A stretch of DNA of 64,000 bases from Wurfbainia villosa (lineage: Eukaryota; Streptophyta; Magnoliopsida; Zingiberales; Zingiberaceae). Positions 1-11,293 of the stretch are shown one piece after another. A model generated the notes under the pieces. It had not been told where the DNA came from, ran no database searches, and worked only from the letters and a program-made list of their open reading frames with translations. Positions within the stretch are counted from its first letter, which is position 1. Every line of letters starts with the position of its first letter. The stretch spans positions 126,307,272 through 126,371,271 of the forward strand of contig CM045989.1 in NCBI GenBank assembly GCA_025175895.1. The letters are read 5' to 3'. A program made the position numbers and the translations under genes.

Positions 1-1145
1 TCGTATTAGGTGGTACTCGCACTCTATGTGTTTACTAGTCTTATAGGCTCGTGGTTCCTTCGAGTTTGCAACTGCACCATTATTATCACAATAAATTGTG
101 ATAGTTCTGGGCAAACCAGGAATCACATCCAAGTCCATCAGGAAGTTCCTGAACCACACAGCTTCTTTGGCCGCCACAGGGGCTGCCACATACTCAGCTT
201 CCATGGTGGAGTCCGCCACACATTTCTGCTTGACACTCCTCCATACTATGGCTCCACCTCCAAAAGTAAACACAAACCCTGTGGTAGAGTTACTGTTATC
301 CCTATCTAATTGGAAATCGCAATCCATGCAACCCACAGGGAGTAATTGGTCTGCCCGGTAAACTTGCATATAATCCCTAGTCCTTCTCAGGCACTACAAT
401 TTTTACCGCATAAATTCAATGTCCTCGTCTCCGATTACTCGATATTCACTAACCATGCCCAACAAAAGCGTATATCTTGTCTCGTACATAGCATACATGA
501 GGCTTCCTATCGCCAAAGCATAAGGAACCGCCTTCACTCCTTTATCACCTCGTATGATCTAGGACACATCTCCTTAGATAAAGGAACTCCATACCGAAAG
601 GTAGAAAACCCTTCTTGGAGTTCTCGCATGCTAAAACGATCCAAAATCATGTCTATGTATGAAGCTTGGGATAAGCACAACAACCTTGGATCCCAAGTGT
701 GACCCACTTCTCCCCTTAAGTCTCAAAATTTATTCATAATCTGACATCACATGATAGCAATACGTAAATTGAACGTTGCCAACTAAAATATTATCTACGA
801 TAGTACAAGAAATACCACTACGTTTCTGTCACATCTCTTGTATACACAAGACTCATCCGGACTTTGAATAAATCCATAAGACTGATTTACCTCCTCAAAG
901 CGGATGTTCCAAGACCTCGAAGCTTGCTTCAATCCATAAATGGACCGATTAAGCTTACATACAAGATGCTCTTTTTCCTTAGCAATGAATCCCTCTGGTC
1001 GCTTCATTTGGATGTTTTCCTCAAGACTTCCATTAAGGAAAGCTGTCTTTACATCCATGTGCCACACCTCATAATCCATATGAGCTGCTATGCATAAGAG
1101 CTCCCAGACCTGACTTGAATCCATGGATTCAATCTCAGTATTCAT
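1..1145 (-). pseudogene. R1 reverse transcriptase and RNase H remnant
   Basis: The minus strand from 1145 encodes the copia RT core with the motif MDVKTAFLNG followed by a PEGF-like motif and a YGLKQASRSW segment. The catalytic YVDD box near 786-800 is damaged: a one-base shift precedes a VDN reading, so the second Asp is Asn. Further left, at about 1-340, is RNase H with DSTMEAEY and YCDNNGA motifs, in another frame. In an active element these domains copy the RNA genome inside the virus-like particle and remove the RNA strand. Several frame changes separate the blocks. The RNase H end lies beyond the window. Confidence 0.85.
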
Positions 1146-1363
1146 TGCACTTTACCAAGATGTTGTATCTATATCTTGGATTGCCTCGTCGTATGTCTAG
1201 GGATCAGGTTCATGTTTGCTAGGGACCAAATCAGAAGATTCACCCAAGAACATGAATCAATAAGGTTGTCTAACAACCCTCCCACTACGATGAGGTATTA
1301 TCTGCGTATCCTCTGTGACACGCGGTGCAGTGACATGTGGTATATCCTCTTGTACCGGTGGTA

Positions 1364-2260
1364 CTAAAGAAGTGACTTCCCTTTTAACTCCTCCAGAATA
1401 ATTTTACCCTTGGGCTTGTGGCTCATCACATAGTCTTCCTCTAGAAATCTGGCGTTCGTGTTAACGATCACCCTCTGATCTCTAGGACTATAAAACAATC
1501 CACCCTTCGTTCCCCTGGGATAGCTAATGAACATGCGTACTTCTGTACGAGGTTCCAACTTACCAAGATTCGCCTTCACATGTCCGGACTCCCATATTGA
1601 ATATGTCTTAGACTAGGCTTCTTGACCCACAATTCGTGGGAGTAGAAGGCACTGATTTAGATGGAACCAGGTTCAGAATATATACCGTCGTATCTATAGC
1701 ATATCCCCAGAACGAATCTGGCAAGTCAGAATAACTCATCATCGATCTAACCATCTCCATAAGAGTCCTATTCCTTCGCTCTGCTACACCATTCTGCTGG
1801 GGTGTGCCAGGTGCAGTCAATTGGGATTGAATCCCAGCCTCTGATAAGTAGTTCCTAAACTCTCCCAAGAGGTACTCACCACCACGATCAGATCGTAGTG
1901 TCATCCGTATCTTGAACAATCATCTATGAAAAAGATGAAATGTTCAAAACTACCTCTTGTCTGGATAGACATAGGACCATACGAATCAGAATGAACCAAT
2001 TCCAACACATCTTTGTATCTATACCCCTTGGCCTTGAGAGGCCTCTCGGTCATCTTACCCTCCAAGCAAGATTCACAGGTTGGGAGATCCTCCACCACTA
2101 ATGAACCCAAAGGTCCATCAGCTATCAACCTATTGAATTCTGCTTAGGTTAATGTGACCAAACCTAAGATGCCAAAAGATATGTTTGGTTCATTTTCGAA
2201 GGTTCTTTTCTCTTATCGGAATTAGAAGATGAGTTAATAACTTCTATTTGCACCGTGGGA
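1364..2260 (-). pseudogene. R1 integrase remnant
   Basis: Two overlapping minus-strand frames (2128-1901 and 1919-1608) carry the copia integrase. There is a CESCLEGKM half of the zinc-binding HHCC module, an HSD motif, a LRSDRGGEY motif and GVAERRNRT with the catalytic Glu. The stretch 1579-1364 continues into the C-terminal part (the SYPRGTKG and LEEDYV region). The domain would insert cDNA into chromosomes. Compared with R3 about 130 bp between the second conserved IDD and RSDRGGE blocks are missing near 1915, which explains the frame overlap. The protein is therefore internally deleted as well as frameshifted. Confidence 0.85.
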
Positions 2261-2539
2261 GCTTGTGGTTCAAGTTATAAATTTCCTATCTATGTATCTG
2301 AATAGATAATGCCCCTATTCCTTTTATAACAAATCTGTCATAAAAAGAAATAGATTATCCATCCAAAAACAATTTAGAAACTGAAATCAATTCTTTCTAA
2401 ATAAGGGTACATAAAGGAAATTCTTAAGAACCAAAACCTTTATTTTTCTCAAAAGATAAATAAAACATCTCCCACTACAATAGCCGCCATCTTCATGCAA
2501 TTGCCCAAGTAAATGGTAATATCCCCTTTAGCTAGTCGT

Positions 2540-3024
2540 CAGGTTTCCTGGAACCCCTGCAAAGTATTGCAGACATGATTAGTGGCTCTCGTATCTACAC
2601 ACCAGGTGCCGGTAGATAACACCGCTAACCATGTTACAACGACTAGATCAAAGGATATACTTTTGTTCTGCTTTGGATTGGGACAGTCCTCCTTCTAATG
2701 TCCATCCTGCTTGTAAGTGAAGTACTTGCCTTTCGGCTTCTTCACTCCTCCCTGAGATCCTCCCACCACATTTGCTCCACCTTGTTTCTCCTTCTTCTTG
2801 CCTTTCGGCTTAGAAGTAGAAACCTTTTTGAGCAACCATGGCTTGAGGATACTCTTCGAAGAGTGCATACACGTACTTCCTAGCAGATAAGACAATGTCT
2901 GGATTCTTTTCCAATCAACATTATTTGGGTACAGTAAGTTTATTTCCTTTAGTATCACAATAATTGGACTGAAAGTCATTTTGAAAATCCTAAGAATCAC
3001 ATAGATCATTACTTTAGATTTCAA
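2540..3024 (-). pseudogene. R1 truncated gag and protease remnant
   Basis: The minus strand encodes a lysine-rich tail (KPKGKKKEKQGG, then GGVKKPKGKY) leading into a zinc knuckle whose first Cys survives only as TYKQDGHWKKDCP, so the CCHC is incomplete. Just downstream (about 2560-2640) the protease active site reads VDTRA instead of D-S/T-G-A. Upstream of the basic tail the frame joins a fragment of the gag N-terminus almost directly to the tail, so the central gag core is missing. R3 lacks the same core. A functional nucleocapsid from this copy is unlikely. Confidence 0.75.
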
Positions 3025-4030
3025 AAATTATTGATTCCTCAAAACAATAAAATTCCGAAATCAACCAACACCTCAAAACACCGAGAATATCGCATGCCGC
3101 GATAGTGTGGACGTATACGAATTCTACATTTGTTAGAAGAGGTTTAACCCTTTAATTTTATTATCTTGTCAACCTTACTTTTTGACAAATAAAATTAATA
3201 GTTGGTTCCTCTTTGGCCCTACAAATAAAAGCAGTGACTCCGATGGGGAGGATACTTTTTATTTGCATCTAAGTGTGCACCATTACACGATACTAAGGGA
3301 ATTATGTCGGATTATGTGCCTTACCGATGGGGAAGTACACACGCTCCTAAATAATTTCCTATAACCATTATTTGACCTAGTGATCCGCAAACAAACTCAT
3401 CCGATGGGGAGGAAGGCACTCAGAGCCGACGCGCAAGTTTGTTGCATCACACGTTAAATTGTAATGGAGGCCGCGGGAATTAATTAAAATATCCCTCTCC
3501 CACTTAGTAAATTGAAAATGAGGAATTTTTAAGCACACACAACATGCATATAAAACAAATCAGCAATAAATATGAAAAAATCAGAATTTTTCCAACAATT
3601 ATGGCATTGTTCTCCAATATGCGTCCCGTCGTGTCGCCACCTCATCCGCTCCTCCTACGCCATGTACGAGCCATCCGGAGATCCGAGCCGAAAATAAAAC
3701 CTATTTTATTTTACATCCATCGATCCTATACTCCACGAGGGAGTGTACATGAAATCTAGATCGAAAGTAAAATAAAATAAAGAGTAGCTAAACAATGTCG
3801 TATTTAATTACAAAATCAAATACTAATTTAGCCTCATCAACCCCGAGGATTCAAATAATATACAATCACACACATGCAATCACATACACACATATATAGC
3901 CATAATAGTTGGATCTTATGCCTGCAACCAAAAAGTTAGCCTACGCACATCCTACTATTAACCGGCATACACAATATATGATAAGTGCGTGAAAGTAACC
4001 GAATCCAAAACACACAAAATCGGAAACCGT
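3025..4030 (-). other. R1 untranslated leader between primer binding site and gag
   Basis: About 1 kb without a supportable ORF. It is AT-rich and matches the R3 leader (10176-11276) along its length. A motif close to CCGATGGGGAGG occurs three times (near 3239, 3324 and 3398) at 75-85 bp spacing. The same three positions carry the motif in R3. I see no other signals. Confidence 0.6.
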
Positions 4031-4043
4031 GGCTCTGATACCA
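4031..4043 (-). other. R1 primer binding site
   Basis: The complement reads TGGTATCAGAGCC, complementary to the 3' end of plant initiator methionine tRNA. It lies two bases inside the 5' LTR edge, the usual copia spacing. It primes minus-strand DNA synthesis. Confidence 0.92.
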
Positions 4044-4045
4044 TT

Positions 4046-6273
4046 TGTGAGAATCGTGCTATTCCTCGGAAGGCTCATCGACTCCCATGTCACCGGATTA
4101 AAATTTTCACTAATGAAAACAAATCCGGATGGGATGAGTTTCCTAAGCACAACCAATTCATCGTTGTGCTAACGACTTGAGCGATCGCTTGAACAAACTA
4201 GTTGTTCAAGCAACCAAGTTCTTCTAGTCGGTTAGCCACGGAAGAGACGACGGACGGATCGCCGGTTTTTGTGTTTATCTTCGGGGTCCATGATTATACA
4301 AATACATGCAAATGTAAACTAGTATAATCAACATATACTAACATAAAGAACATAAGCTAGCATATCAATAAGAACATGTAAAGAACAATAATAAAAGTTG
4401 TAAAACTTTTATACCTCTTGATCTTCTATCGTATGTCCTAACCTCCTTGTAGACTTCGTGTGGGCGAAGATCCTCCACAAGTTGAAGCTTCCTAGATCTT
4501 CTTCAATCCAAAGAAAGAAGAACTCTCTTTCCCTTCTTGCTTGAGTCAACCACCAATCCGCAAAGGATTGATGCCGCCGGCCCCAAGAATAGAGAGAACA
4601 AAATGGAAACCACCAAGGAACCAAACTAGGGACAAACCCTAGCTTCTAGTGCCTCCGGCCAAGATGGAATGAAGAGGAGAAGAGGAATACATTGAGCGCC
4701 GGCCAAGGTGGAGGGAATAGAAGAAGGAGCCGGCCACACACTGGGAAGAAGAAGAGCTCCTCTCCTATAGATGCCGCCCACCTTCTTGCAAACCCTAGCC
4801 GCCCAACCATAGGAGCCAAACCCTAATTAGGGTTTCCTCCTTAGGCTTTCTTGCCGCCCAACCAAGGTGGAGAGAAGAGATCTAGGAGCCGGCCACCTTC
4901 TAGGAAGAAGAAGAGATACTCCTCAAGTTGCCGCCCACTCTTCCTTCCAAACCTAGCCGCCCAACCAAAGAGCTAAACCCTAATCCAATTAGGGTTTCCT
5001 CCTTAGGGTTTCTTGCCGCCCAAGCAATGCTAGGAAAAACCCTAATCTCCTTAGCATCCATCATCCAACATCAATCTTTGCCGCCCACCCTAAGCCACCC
5101 TTTTATAGAGTTAGGGATAGGCCTTGGTTTAATCTCCACCGTCGGTTCTAGGGTTTTAATCTCAACCGTCGGATCTAGGGTTTCATCCCAACCGTCGGAT
5201 CTAGGGTTTCAACCCAACTGTCGGATCTAGGGATTTAATCTCAACCGTCGGTTCTAGGGATTTAATCCCAACCGTCGGATCTAGAGATTTAATCTCAACC
5301 GTCGGTTCTAGGGATTTAATCCCAACCGTCGGATCTAGAGATTTATTTTCCATCATTTGATCTAGACTTCATGAGGTTTATATTAGGCTACGATAGGGAC
5401 CATGAGGAGGAGTTGGATCTTGGCCACCCGATGGATCGGAACCACACAAACTTGATCCATCAATGATGTTCCATTCCACTAGAGGATCATCATTGAATTA
5501 CCTCACCAACCCCCATAAATTAATATGGGCTCCATATATTATTTGTACATCCATCTCCCCATGTTTAAGATATCGAATGTCCGTCAATTAATTGATTTAC
5601 TGACCATCAATTAATTAACATCTAACTCCTCGAGTAGTACCACTCAACCTTATCATCATGTTGACTAAGTCAACTTGCAGGGTTTACATGATGAACCTTA
5701 TGAGCTCCTCAAGGGGACATCATCAACCTAATATATAGGACACGGTTTCCTCCTATAATCAACGGCAAACCATGTAAATAATATCATTTCCCAACTTACC
5801 GGGCATATTGATTTAATCCATCTAAATCTCACCCATTGGTAAATCAAAGAAATAAATACTAAGTACATGTGCCAGTTATTATATCGGGATTAAGAGCATG
5901 TACAACATAATATCCGAGGTCCGATTCAATTATGTAGTCAGCAATAAATTGAATCACCTCTATGTCAGTCCTGCTCAATACACCTAAGTGTACTAGTGTA
6001 ACTCTATGTTCAAGACAAAACAATACCAAGCTACACTACAACCATGCCAATGGTTTGTCCAAAACCATCTTGGTTGTGAGCCTCTACTTATACTCTACAA
6101 GGGACTGATAACATGATCTTCTGTGCCACACCCAAGCACCATGTTATCTACAATATAAAGTATTAGACAATATACACATATATAACTAAAGTGCAAACAA
6201 TGATCATGTGATTCTTATTTCAAAATAAAGATGTTCATACAAAAGAGCTAGGCTTTCAGTATACATCCCAACA
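4046..6273 (-). repeat. R1 5' LTR (family A), 2228 bp
   Basis: Read on the minus strand the LTR starts TGTTGGGATGTATACTG (right edge, 6273) and ends in CA at 4046 next to the primer binding site. A TATA box (CTCTATAAAAGGG) lies at about 5097-5110. U3 contains a 27-bp minisatellite. The region downstream of the TATA box repeats CCGCCC and AAACCCTA-like motifs. The same LTR occurs as the R3 5' LTR and as a solo LTR at 35758-38510 on the other strand. Confidence 0.92.
5128..5353. repeat. 27-bp minisatellite in R1 LTR, about 8 copies
   Basis: The unit is close to AACCGTCGGATCTAG plus a GATTTAATCTC-like arm. About eight imperfect units stand in tandem. GGTTCT and GGATCT variants alternate, suggesting higher-order duplication of two units. 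The array sits upstream of the LTR TATA box. Confidence 0.9.
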
Positions 6274-7308
6274 GGATCATCCCATGTCTTTGCTTTGAAT
6301 GCCTTGGCCTTTCCCTTTTCCTTTGTTTTCTTCTCCTCTTCCTTTTTCTTCTTGCTCCCCTTTTTCTTCTTCTTTTCTTCCTTCTTTTTTCCTTTCTTCC
6401 TTGCTCTTGTTTAGGAGGGGGAAATTGTCCCTTATGTGTCCCTCTCCTTGGCAATTGTAACAAATGACCTTCCCCCTTGGTCTTCTACTCCTATCATTGG
6501 ATTTATTAAATCTAAAACCTTTTAATGCACGTCTTACCCTCCTTACCATATACGCTTCTTCCGTACTATCCATAGAGGAGGAGGAGGATGCTTCATCATC
6601 ATCGGAGGAGGGGATCTCTATCTTCTTCTTCCCCTTGTTTGCTAAAAATGCTACTCCTCTTGAAGGTTGGATTTTTGGCTCTTCTTGTATTCCTTCAAGC
6701 CTAGATTCATGCAATTCCATAGTGGAGAAAAATTCATCTAGAGTACTTACCTCTAGATTCTTTGAAATATAGAATGAGTCCACCATTGAACTCCACTTGG
6801 ATGATCGGGGAAAAGCATCTATGACCTTCATTACCATATCCCGGTTGGAGAGCTTTTCTCCTACACTTGTTAGCCCAATTAAAATCTCTTTAAACCTAGA
6901 ATGCAATGAAGTTACCTTTTATCCCTTTTCTAATTATATGTTGGATAGTTGGGAACGGAGGAGATCTCTTCTTGCAAGTTTAGCCTCCGAGGTACCTTCA
7001 TGAAGCTCTACTAGCTTCTCCCACATCTCCTTGGCACTTAGGCATTCTCCAATTCTATTTATTTCTTGTTGAGGAAGCACATTGTAGAGATGGTGCTTGG
7101 CTTTTGAGTTTGCAAGGTGCTCCTCTCTTTGCCTCTTGGTCCACCTTGACTTCTCTATTGGCTTCCCCTCTTCATCCCTAGGCAAAATGAAATCGGATTC
7201 CATTGTAATCATAATATCAAAATTCGTTTCGAAAAATACCTCCATTCGCTTCTTCCACCAAGCGAATTCTCCTTCAAACTTCGGTGGATGAATGTTGGAG
7301 CCGACCAT
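6274..7308 (-). pseudogene. R2 gag, interrupted by R1
   Basis: The start at 7308 gives MVGSNIHPPKFEGEF, identical in start to the gag of element D. The first frame runs to 6934 and the second from 6906, so a frameshift lies at about 6906-6934. The protein shows a W-rich N-terminal gag region, a Ser/Asp/Glu-rich patch and a zinc knuckle CYNCQGEGHIRDNFP in which the last Cys is Phe. A Lys/Glu-rich tail follows before the R1 boundary cuts it. Gag forms the particle shell and binds RNA. The lost Cys and the interruption make this a pseudogene. Confidence 0.88.
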
Positions 7309-7371
7309 CTTTTGATGAAGTACTTGTTGTGGCGGTTAGTCCTTGACAAGCAACCTCGCTCTAATACCACT

Positions 7372-8568
7372 TGTAGGGGATCGAACGGCCGGCTAGAGGG
7401 GGGTGAATAGCCCTCTTAACTTGGATGGTGGATTTTGCTCGTCTACAAACAAGATTAGCGCAACGGAAACAACAAGACAAACAAATAAACAAAGAAAGAC
7501 AAAAATAATGCTAATAAAGAATGTAACGTGGTTCACGGCTATGCTGCTAATCCACAGTCCGATTCGTCCAAGGTGAATCACTCCTCCAAAGCCAATCACT
7601 ATTGGTCTCTCCTTTGCACCAAGCTAGGTGGAGGTAACCTTTACAATCAAGATCACTCTTCTTACAATAGAAATGAAGTAAAAACAAGTAAGAAGAGTTT
7701 AAAGCTTGTGGGGCACTTGGAAGATCACTTAAAGCATAAGCATTAGCCCCTCAAAGCTCCACACCCTCTCTTTTTATAGAGAGGAAGCTTTTCTTCCCGT
7801 TGGCCGCCACCAGTCGACTGCTGCCCTTGGCAGTCAACTGCCGCCACTACAATGACCTCCGAACACGTCGGATCCCGACCATTATAGTCTAACGGAACAC
7901 TTGGCAGTCGACTGATGGAACCCATCAGTCGACTGCTACCTCCGTAGTCGACTGCCCAGTCGGCTACGAGCGGTTCTGTGGCCAAACCCTTTCGACTAGT
8001 TGATCGCTTTTCGAATGATCGATAGTCTGGCAATGATCGCCCCATATGGCGCCGATCACGCCTAAAACACTCACCAAACCACGCTCGACTTAGGGACGCC
8101 GCTGCTTCATGGCAGTCGACTAGTGTCGGGAAATCCCATCCGACACTTAGCCAAATGGCCAAGTTTCACCTAAGAGCTACTACCCCTTCCCAGGTTACAT
8201 TCGCTCACTCTCATCTCTCGGAGTCCCTCGCCTTCAAAGTTATCTTCGTCCGACCACATCCCTCGGATGCGCCAAGCGCACGACTCTGCAGTGCCATCCT
8301 TCCCGTCTCGCCTGAAGTCTACTACCTCCGGCTTCACTCCAAACTCCTCGTCCGGTGGTCCCTCGGATGCTCAAGCGCACGACTTCCATAAAGCTATCCT
8401 TCACCGACTCAAGGACCGAGTCATGAGATGTGAAACTCGCCAAGGCTCCATGTACGAATTACTAAGTCCTGAAGACTCCAACGCACATATCAAATCATAA
8501 TAACAACCTAACTTAAACCCTTTGCCACACACATCAAAACCTTATCATGGCAAGAGATTTCCCTAATA
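7372..8568 (-). repeat. R2 5' LTR (family D), 1197 bp, with adjacent primer binding site
   Basis: The edges match the two LTRs of element D: the left edge TGTAGGGGATC sits two bases from the primer binding site (7357-7369, with one mismatch, CTAATACCA), and the right edge is CCCTAATA where CCCTAACA is expected. It carries the TATA region near 7772-7786 and exact CAGTCGACTG palindromes at 7811, 7915 and 7926. The TSD cannot be confirmed because the other end lies outside the window. Confidence 0.88.
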
Positions 8569-9662
8569 GGATAGCCAATGAACATGCGTAGTTCTGTATG
8601 AGGTTTCAACTTACCAGCATCTGCCTTCAGCACATGTGCTGGACTCCCCCAAATCTGAATATGTCTTAGACTGGGCTTTCACCTAGTCCACAATTTTGTA
8701 GGAGTAGAAGGCACTGATTTAGATGGAACCTAGTTCAGAATGTATACCGTCGTATCTAGAGCATATCCCCAGAACGAATCTGGCAACTCATAATAACTCA
8801 TCATCGATCTAACCATCTCCATAAAAGTTTTATTCCTTCACTCTGCTACACCATTCTGCTGGGGTGTGCCAGGTACAGCCAATTGGGATTGAATTCCAGC
8901 CTCTGATTAGTAGTTCCTAAACTCTCCCAAGAGGTACTCACCACCATGATCAGATCGCAGTGCCTTGATACTTTTACCTTGACGTTTCTCCACATCAGCC
9001 TTGAATTCTTTGAACTTGTCAAAGCATTCAGACTTGCGGCGCATCAGGTAAATGTATCCATATCTCGAATAATCGTCTATAAAAGAGACGAAATACTCAA
9101 AGCCACCTCTAGCCTGGATAGACATAGGACCACACAAATCAGAATGAACCAATTCTAACACATCTTTGGCTCTATACCCCTTGGCCTTAAAAGGCCTGTT
9201 GGTCATTTTACCCTCCAAGCAAGATTCACAGGTTGGGAAATCTTCCACCACTAATGAACCCAGAGGTCCATCAGCTATCAACCTTTGAATTCTTCTTAGG
9301 TTAATATGACCAAGCCTAAGATGCCAAAGATATGTTTGGTTCATCTTCGAAGGTTCTTTTCTCTTATTGGAATTAGAAGATGAGTTATTAACTTCAATTT
9401 GCATCATAGGAACTTTTGGTTCAAGTGTGTATAAATTTTCTATCAATGCACCCGAACAGATAATGTCCATATTCCTTTTTATAACAACTCTATCATTAAA
9501 AGAAATAGAATATCCATCCATAAACAATTTATAAACTGAATTTAAATTCTTTCTAAATAAAGGTACATAAAGGCAATTCTTAAGAACCAAAACTTTATTT
9601 TTCTCAAAAGATAAATGAATGTCTCCCACTGCAATAGCCGCTACCTTCGTGGCATTGCCCAA
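8569..9662 (-). pseudogene. R3 integrase remnant
   Basis: The minus-strand frame 9662-8907 contains the GAG-pre-integrase region (YLWHLRLGH ... CESCLEGKM, the HHCC zinc module), then HSDLCGPM with the first catalytic Asp, IDDYSRYGY and LRSDHGGEY with the second Asp. After an in-frame stop at about 8907 the remaining core, with a Glu-containing ERR segment, and the C-terminal part continue to 8569, where R2 cuts it. This copy retains the block that R1 has lost. The product would be the integrase of a copia polyprotein. It is dead through stops and the R2 insertion. Confidence 0.88.
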
Positions 9663-10175
9663 GTAAACGGTAATCTCCCCTCAGCTAGTCGTTGGGTTTC
9701 TTGGAACCCCTGCAAAGTATTGCGGACATGATCAATGGCTCCTGTACCTACACACCAAGTGACGGTAGATAACACCTCTTAACCATGTTTCAACGACTAG
9801 ACCAAAGGATATACCTTTGTTCTGCTTCCGATTGGGACAATCCTTCTTCCAATGTCCATCCTGCTTGCAAGTGAAGTACTTGCCTTTCGGCTTCTTCACT
9901 CCTCCCTGAGATCCTCCCACCAGCTTTACTCCACCTTGTTTCTTCTTCTTCTTGCCTTTCGGCTTAGAAGTAAAAACCTTCTGAGCAACCATAGCCTGAG
10001 CCTGAGCAAGCCTTTCTGTCGACTGGAGAGTGATATCGACCTGGGTTTCCCCATCGATCTCAGCTCCAAGGACTTCCAGCTCATTTATAGGCTTAGGAGG
10101 ACACTCTTCGAAGAGTACATATTTATACTCCTCAGCAGTTAAGACAATGTCAAGATTCCTTTTTCCAATCAACAT
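9663..10175 (-). pseudogene. R3 short gag and protease remnant
   Basis: The frame starting at 10175 has an N-terminal stretch (RNLDIVLTAEEYKYVL) like the start of copia gag, then jumps to a LAQAQAMVAQK segment and a basic tail. A complete zinc knuckle CKQDGHWKKDC follows a TCKQ variant start. At about 147 residues it lacks most of the roughly 200-residue capsid core seen in the gag of E. Downstream the protease reads VGTGA, with the catalytic Asp replaced by Gly. The frame after the knuckle is lost. Confidence 0.75.
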
Positions 10176-11276
10176 AATTATGTACAGTAAGTTTATTTTC
10201 CTTTAGTATCATAGCAAATGGACTGAAAGTCATTTTTGAAAAAACCTAAGAATCACATAGATCAAAACTTTAGATTTCAAAAAATTATTGATTCCTCAAA
10301 CAATAAAATTTTAAAATCAACCAACACCTCAAAACACCGAGCCAATCGATGCCACGTGTGGACGTATACGAATTCTACATTTGTAAGAGGAGGTTTTACC
10401 CATTAATTTTACTATCTTGTCAACCTAACTTTTTGACAAATAAAATTAATAGTTGGTTTCTCTTCGGCCCTACAAATAAATGCAGTGACTCCGATGGAGA
10501 GGATACTCCTATTTGCATCTAAGTGTTCACCATTACTCGATACCAAGGAAATTATCTCGGGTTATGTGCCTTCTGATGGGGAAGTACACACGCTCCTAAA
10601 TAATTTCCTATAACCATATCCGACCCTGTGATCCACAAACAAACTCATCTGATGGGGAGGAAGGCACTCAGAGCCGACGCACAAGTTTGCTTGCATCACA
10701 TGTCAAATCATAATGGAGGCCATGAGAATTTATAAAAATATCCCTCTCCCACTTAGTAATTTAAAATTGAGGAATTTTCTAGCCTCCGACATGCATATCA
10801 AACAATAAGCAATAAATATGAAAAATAAAATTTTTCCAACTATTATGGCTTTTGTCTTCAATATGTCTCCCATCGTATTGCCATCTCGTCCGCTCCTCCC
10901 TCTCGCAATGTACGAGCCATTCGGAGATTCGAGCCGAGACTAAAAACTATTTTAATTTACATCCATTGATCCTATACTCCACGAGGGAGTGTACATGAAA
11001 TTTAGATCGAAAGTAAACTAAAATAAAAAGAGTGGCTAAACAATGTCGTATCTAATTTACAAAAAATTAAATACTAGCCTCGTCAACCCCGAGGATTCAA
11101 CAAAATAAACATTTACACACATACAATCACCTACACATATATGGCCATAATAGTTGGATCCTATGCCTGCAACCAAAGAGTTAACCTACGCATATCCTAC
11201 TATTATCCGGCACATATAATATATGAAAAGTGCATAAAAATTAACCGAATCCTAAACACACAGAACCGGAAACCAT
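10176..11276 (-). other. R3 untranslated leader
   Basis: About 1.1 kb without a supportable ORF, colinear with the R1 leader (3025-4030). Three copies of a GATGGGGA-type motif stand at about 10492, 10575 and 10652, matching R1. Nothing else is recognisable. Confidence 0.6.
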
Positions 11277-11289
11277 GGCTCTGATACCA
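11277..11289 (-). other. R3 primer binding site
   Basis: The complement is TGGTATCAGAGCC, complementary to initiator Met-tRNA. The LTR edge follows within a few bases. Confidence 0.9.
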
Positions 11290-11293
11290 CTTA

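Larger units (their letters stand above)
1..6273 (-). mobile_element. Ty1/copia retrotransposon R1, 5' part (3' part lies left of the window)
   Basis: Read on the minus strand this element runs 5' LTR (6273-4046), primer binding site, untranslated leader, gag, protease, integrase, reverse transcriptase and RNase H, the copia order. The window starts inside RNase H, so the 3' LTR and left TSD are not visible. The LTR edge at 6273 falls in the middle of the gag of R2, whose reading resumes immediately to the right. R1 is therefore younger than R2. Its internal region closely resembles R3 (8569-11290), so both belong to one family. Frameshifts and altered catalytic residues make it non-functional. 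Confidence 0.9.
6274..8568 (-). mobile_element. Sirevirus-like element R2 (family D), 5' fragment
   Basis: The minus strand contains a 5' LTR (8568-7372), a primer binding site and a gag that breaks off at 6273, where R1 is inserted. It is the same family as the complete element at 58255-63490, which allows base-by-base alignment of LTR, leader and gag. Its LTR edge at 8568 interrupts the integrase of R3, so R2 is younger than R3 and older than R1. The remainder of R2 lies left of the window. Confidence 0.88.

Noticed and set aside
4031..4043. Possible tRNA fragments at TGGTATCAGAGCC sites
   Set aside because: Only the short tRNA-complementary stretch is present, always next to an LTR end; these are primer binding sites.
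4790..5050. Telomere-like AAACCCTA / CCCTAATTAGGG motifs
   Set aside because: They are scattered, not tandem, and belong to the LTR downstream of the TATA box. They resemble telo-box promoter motifs rather than a telomere.
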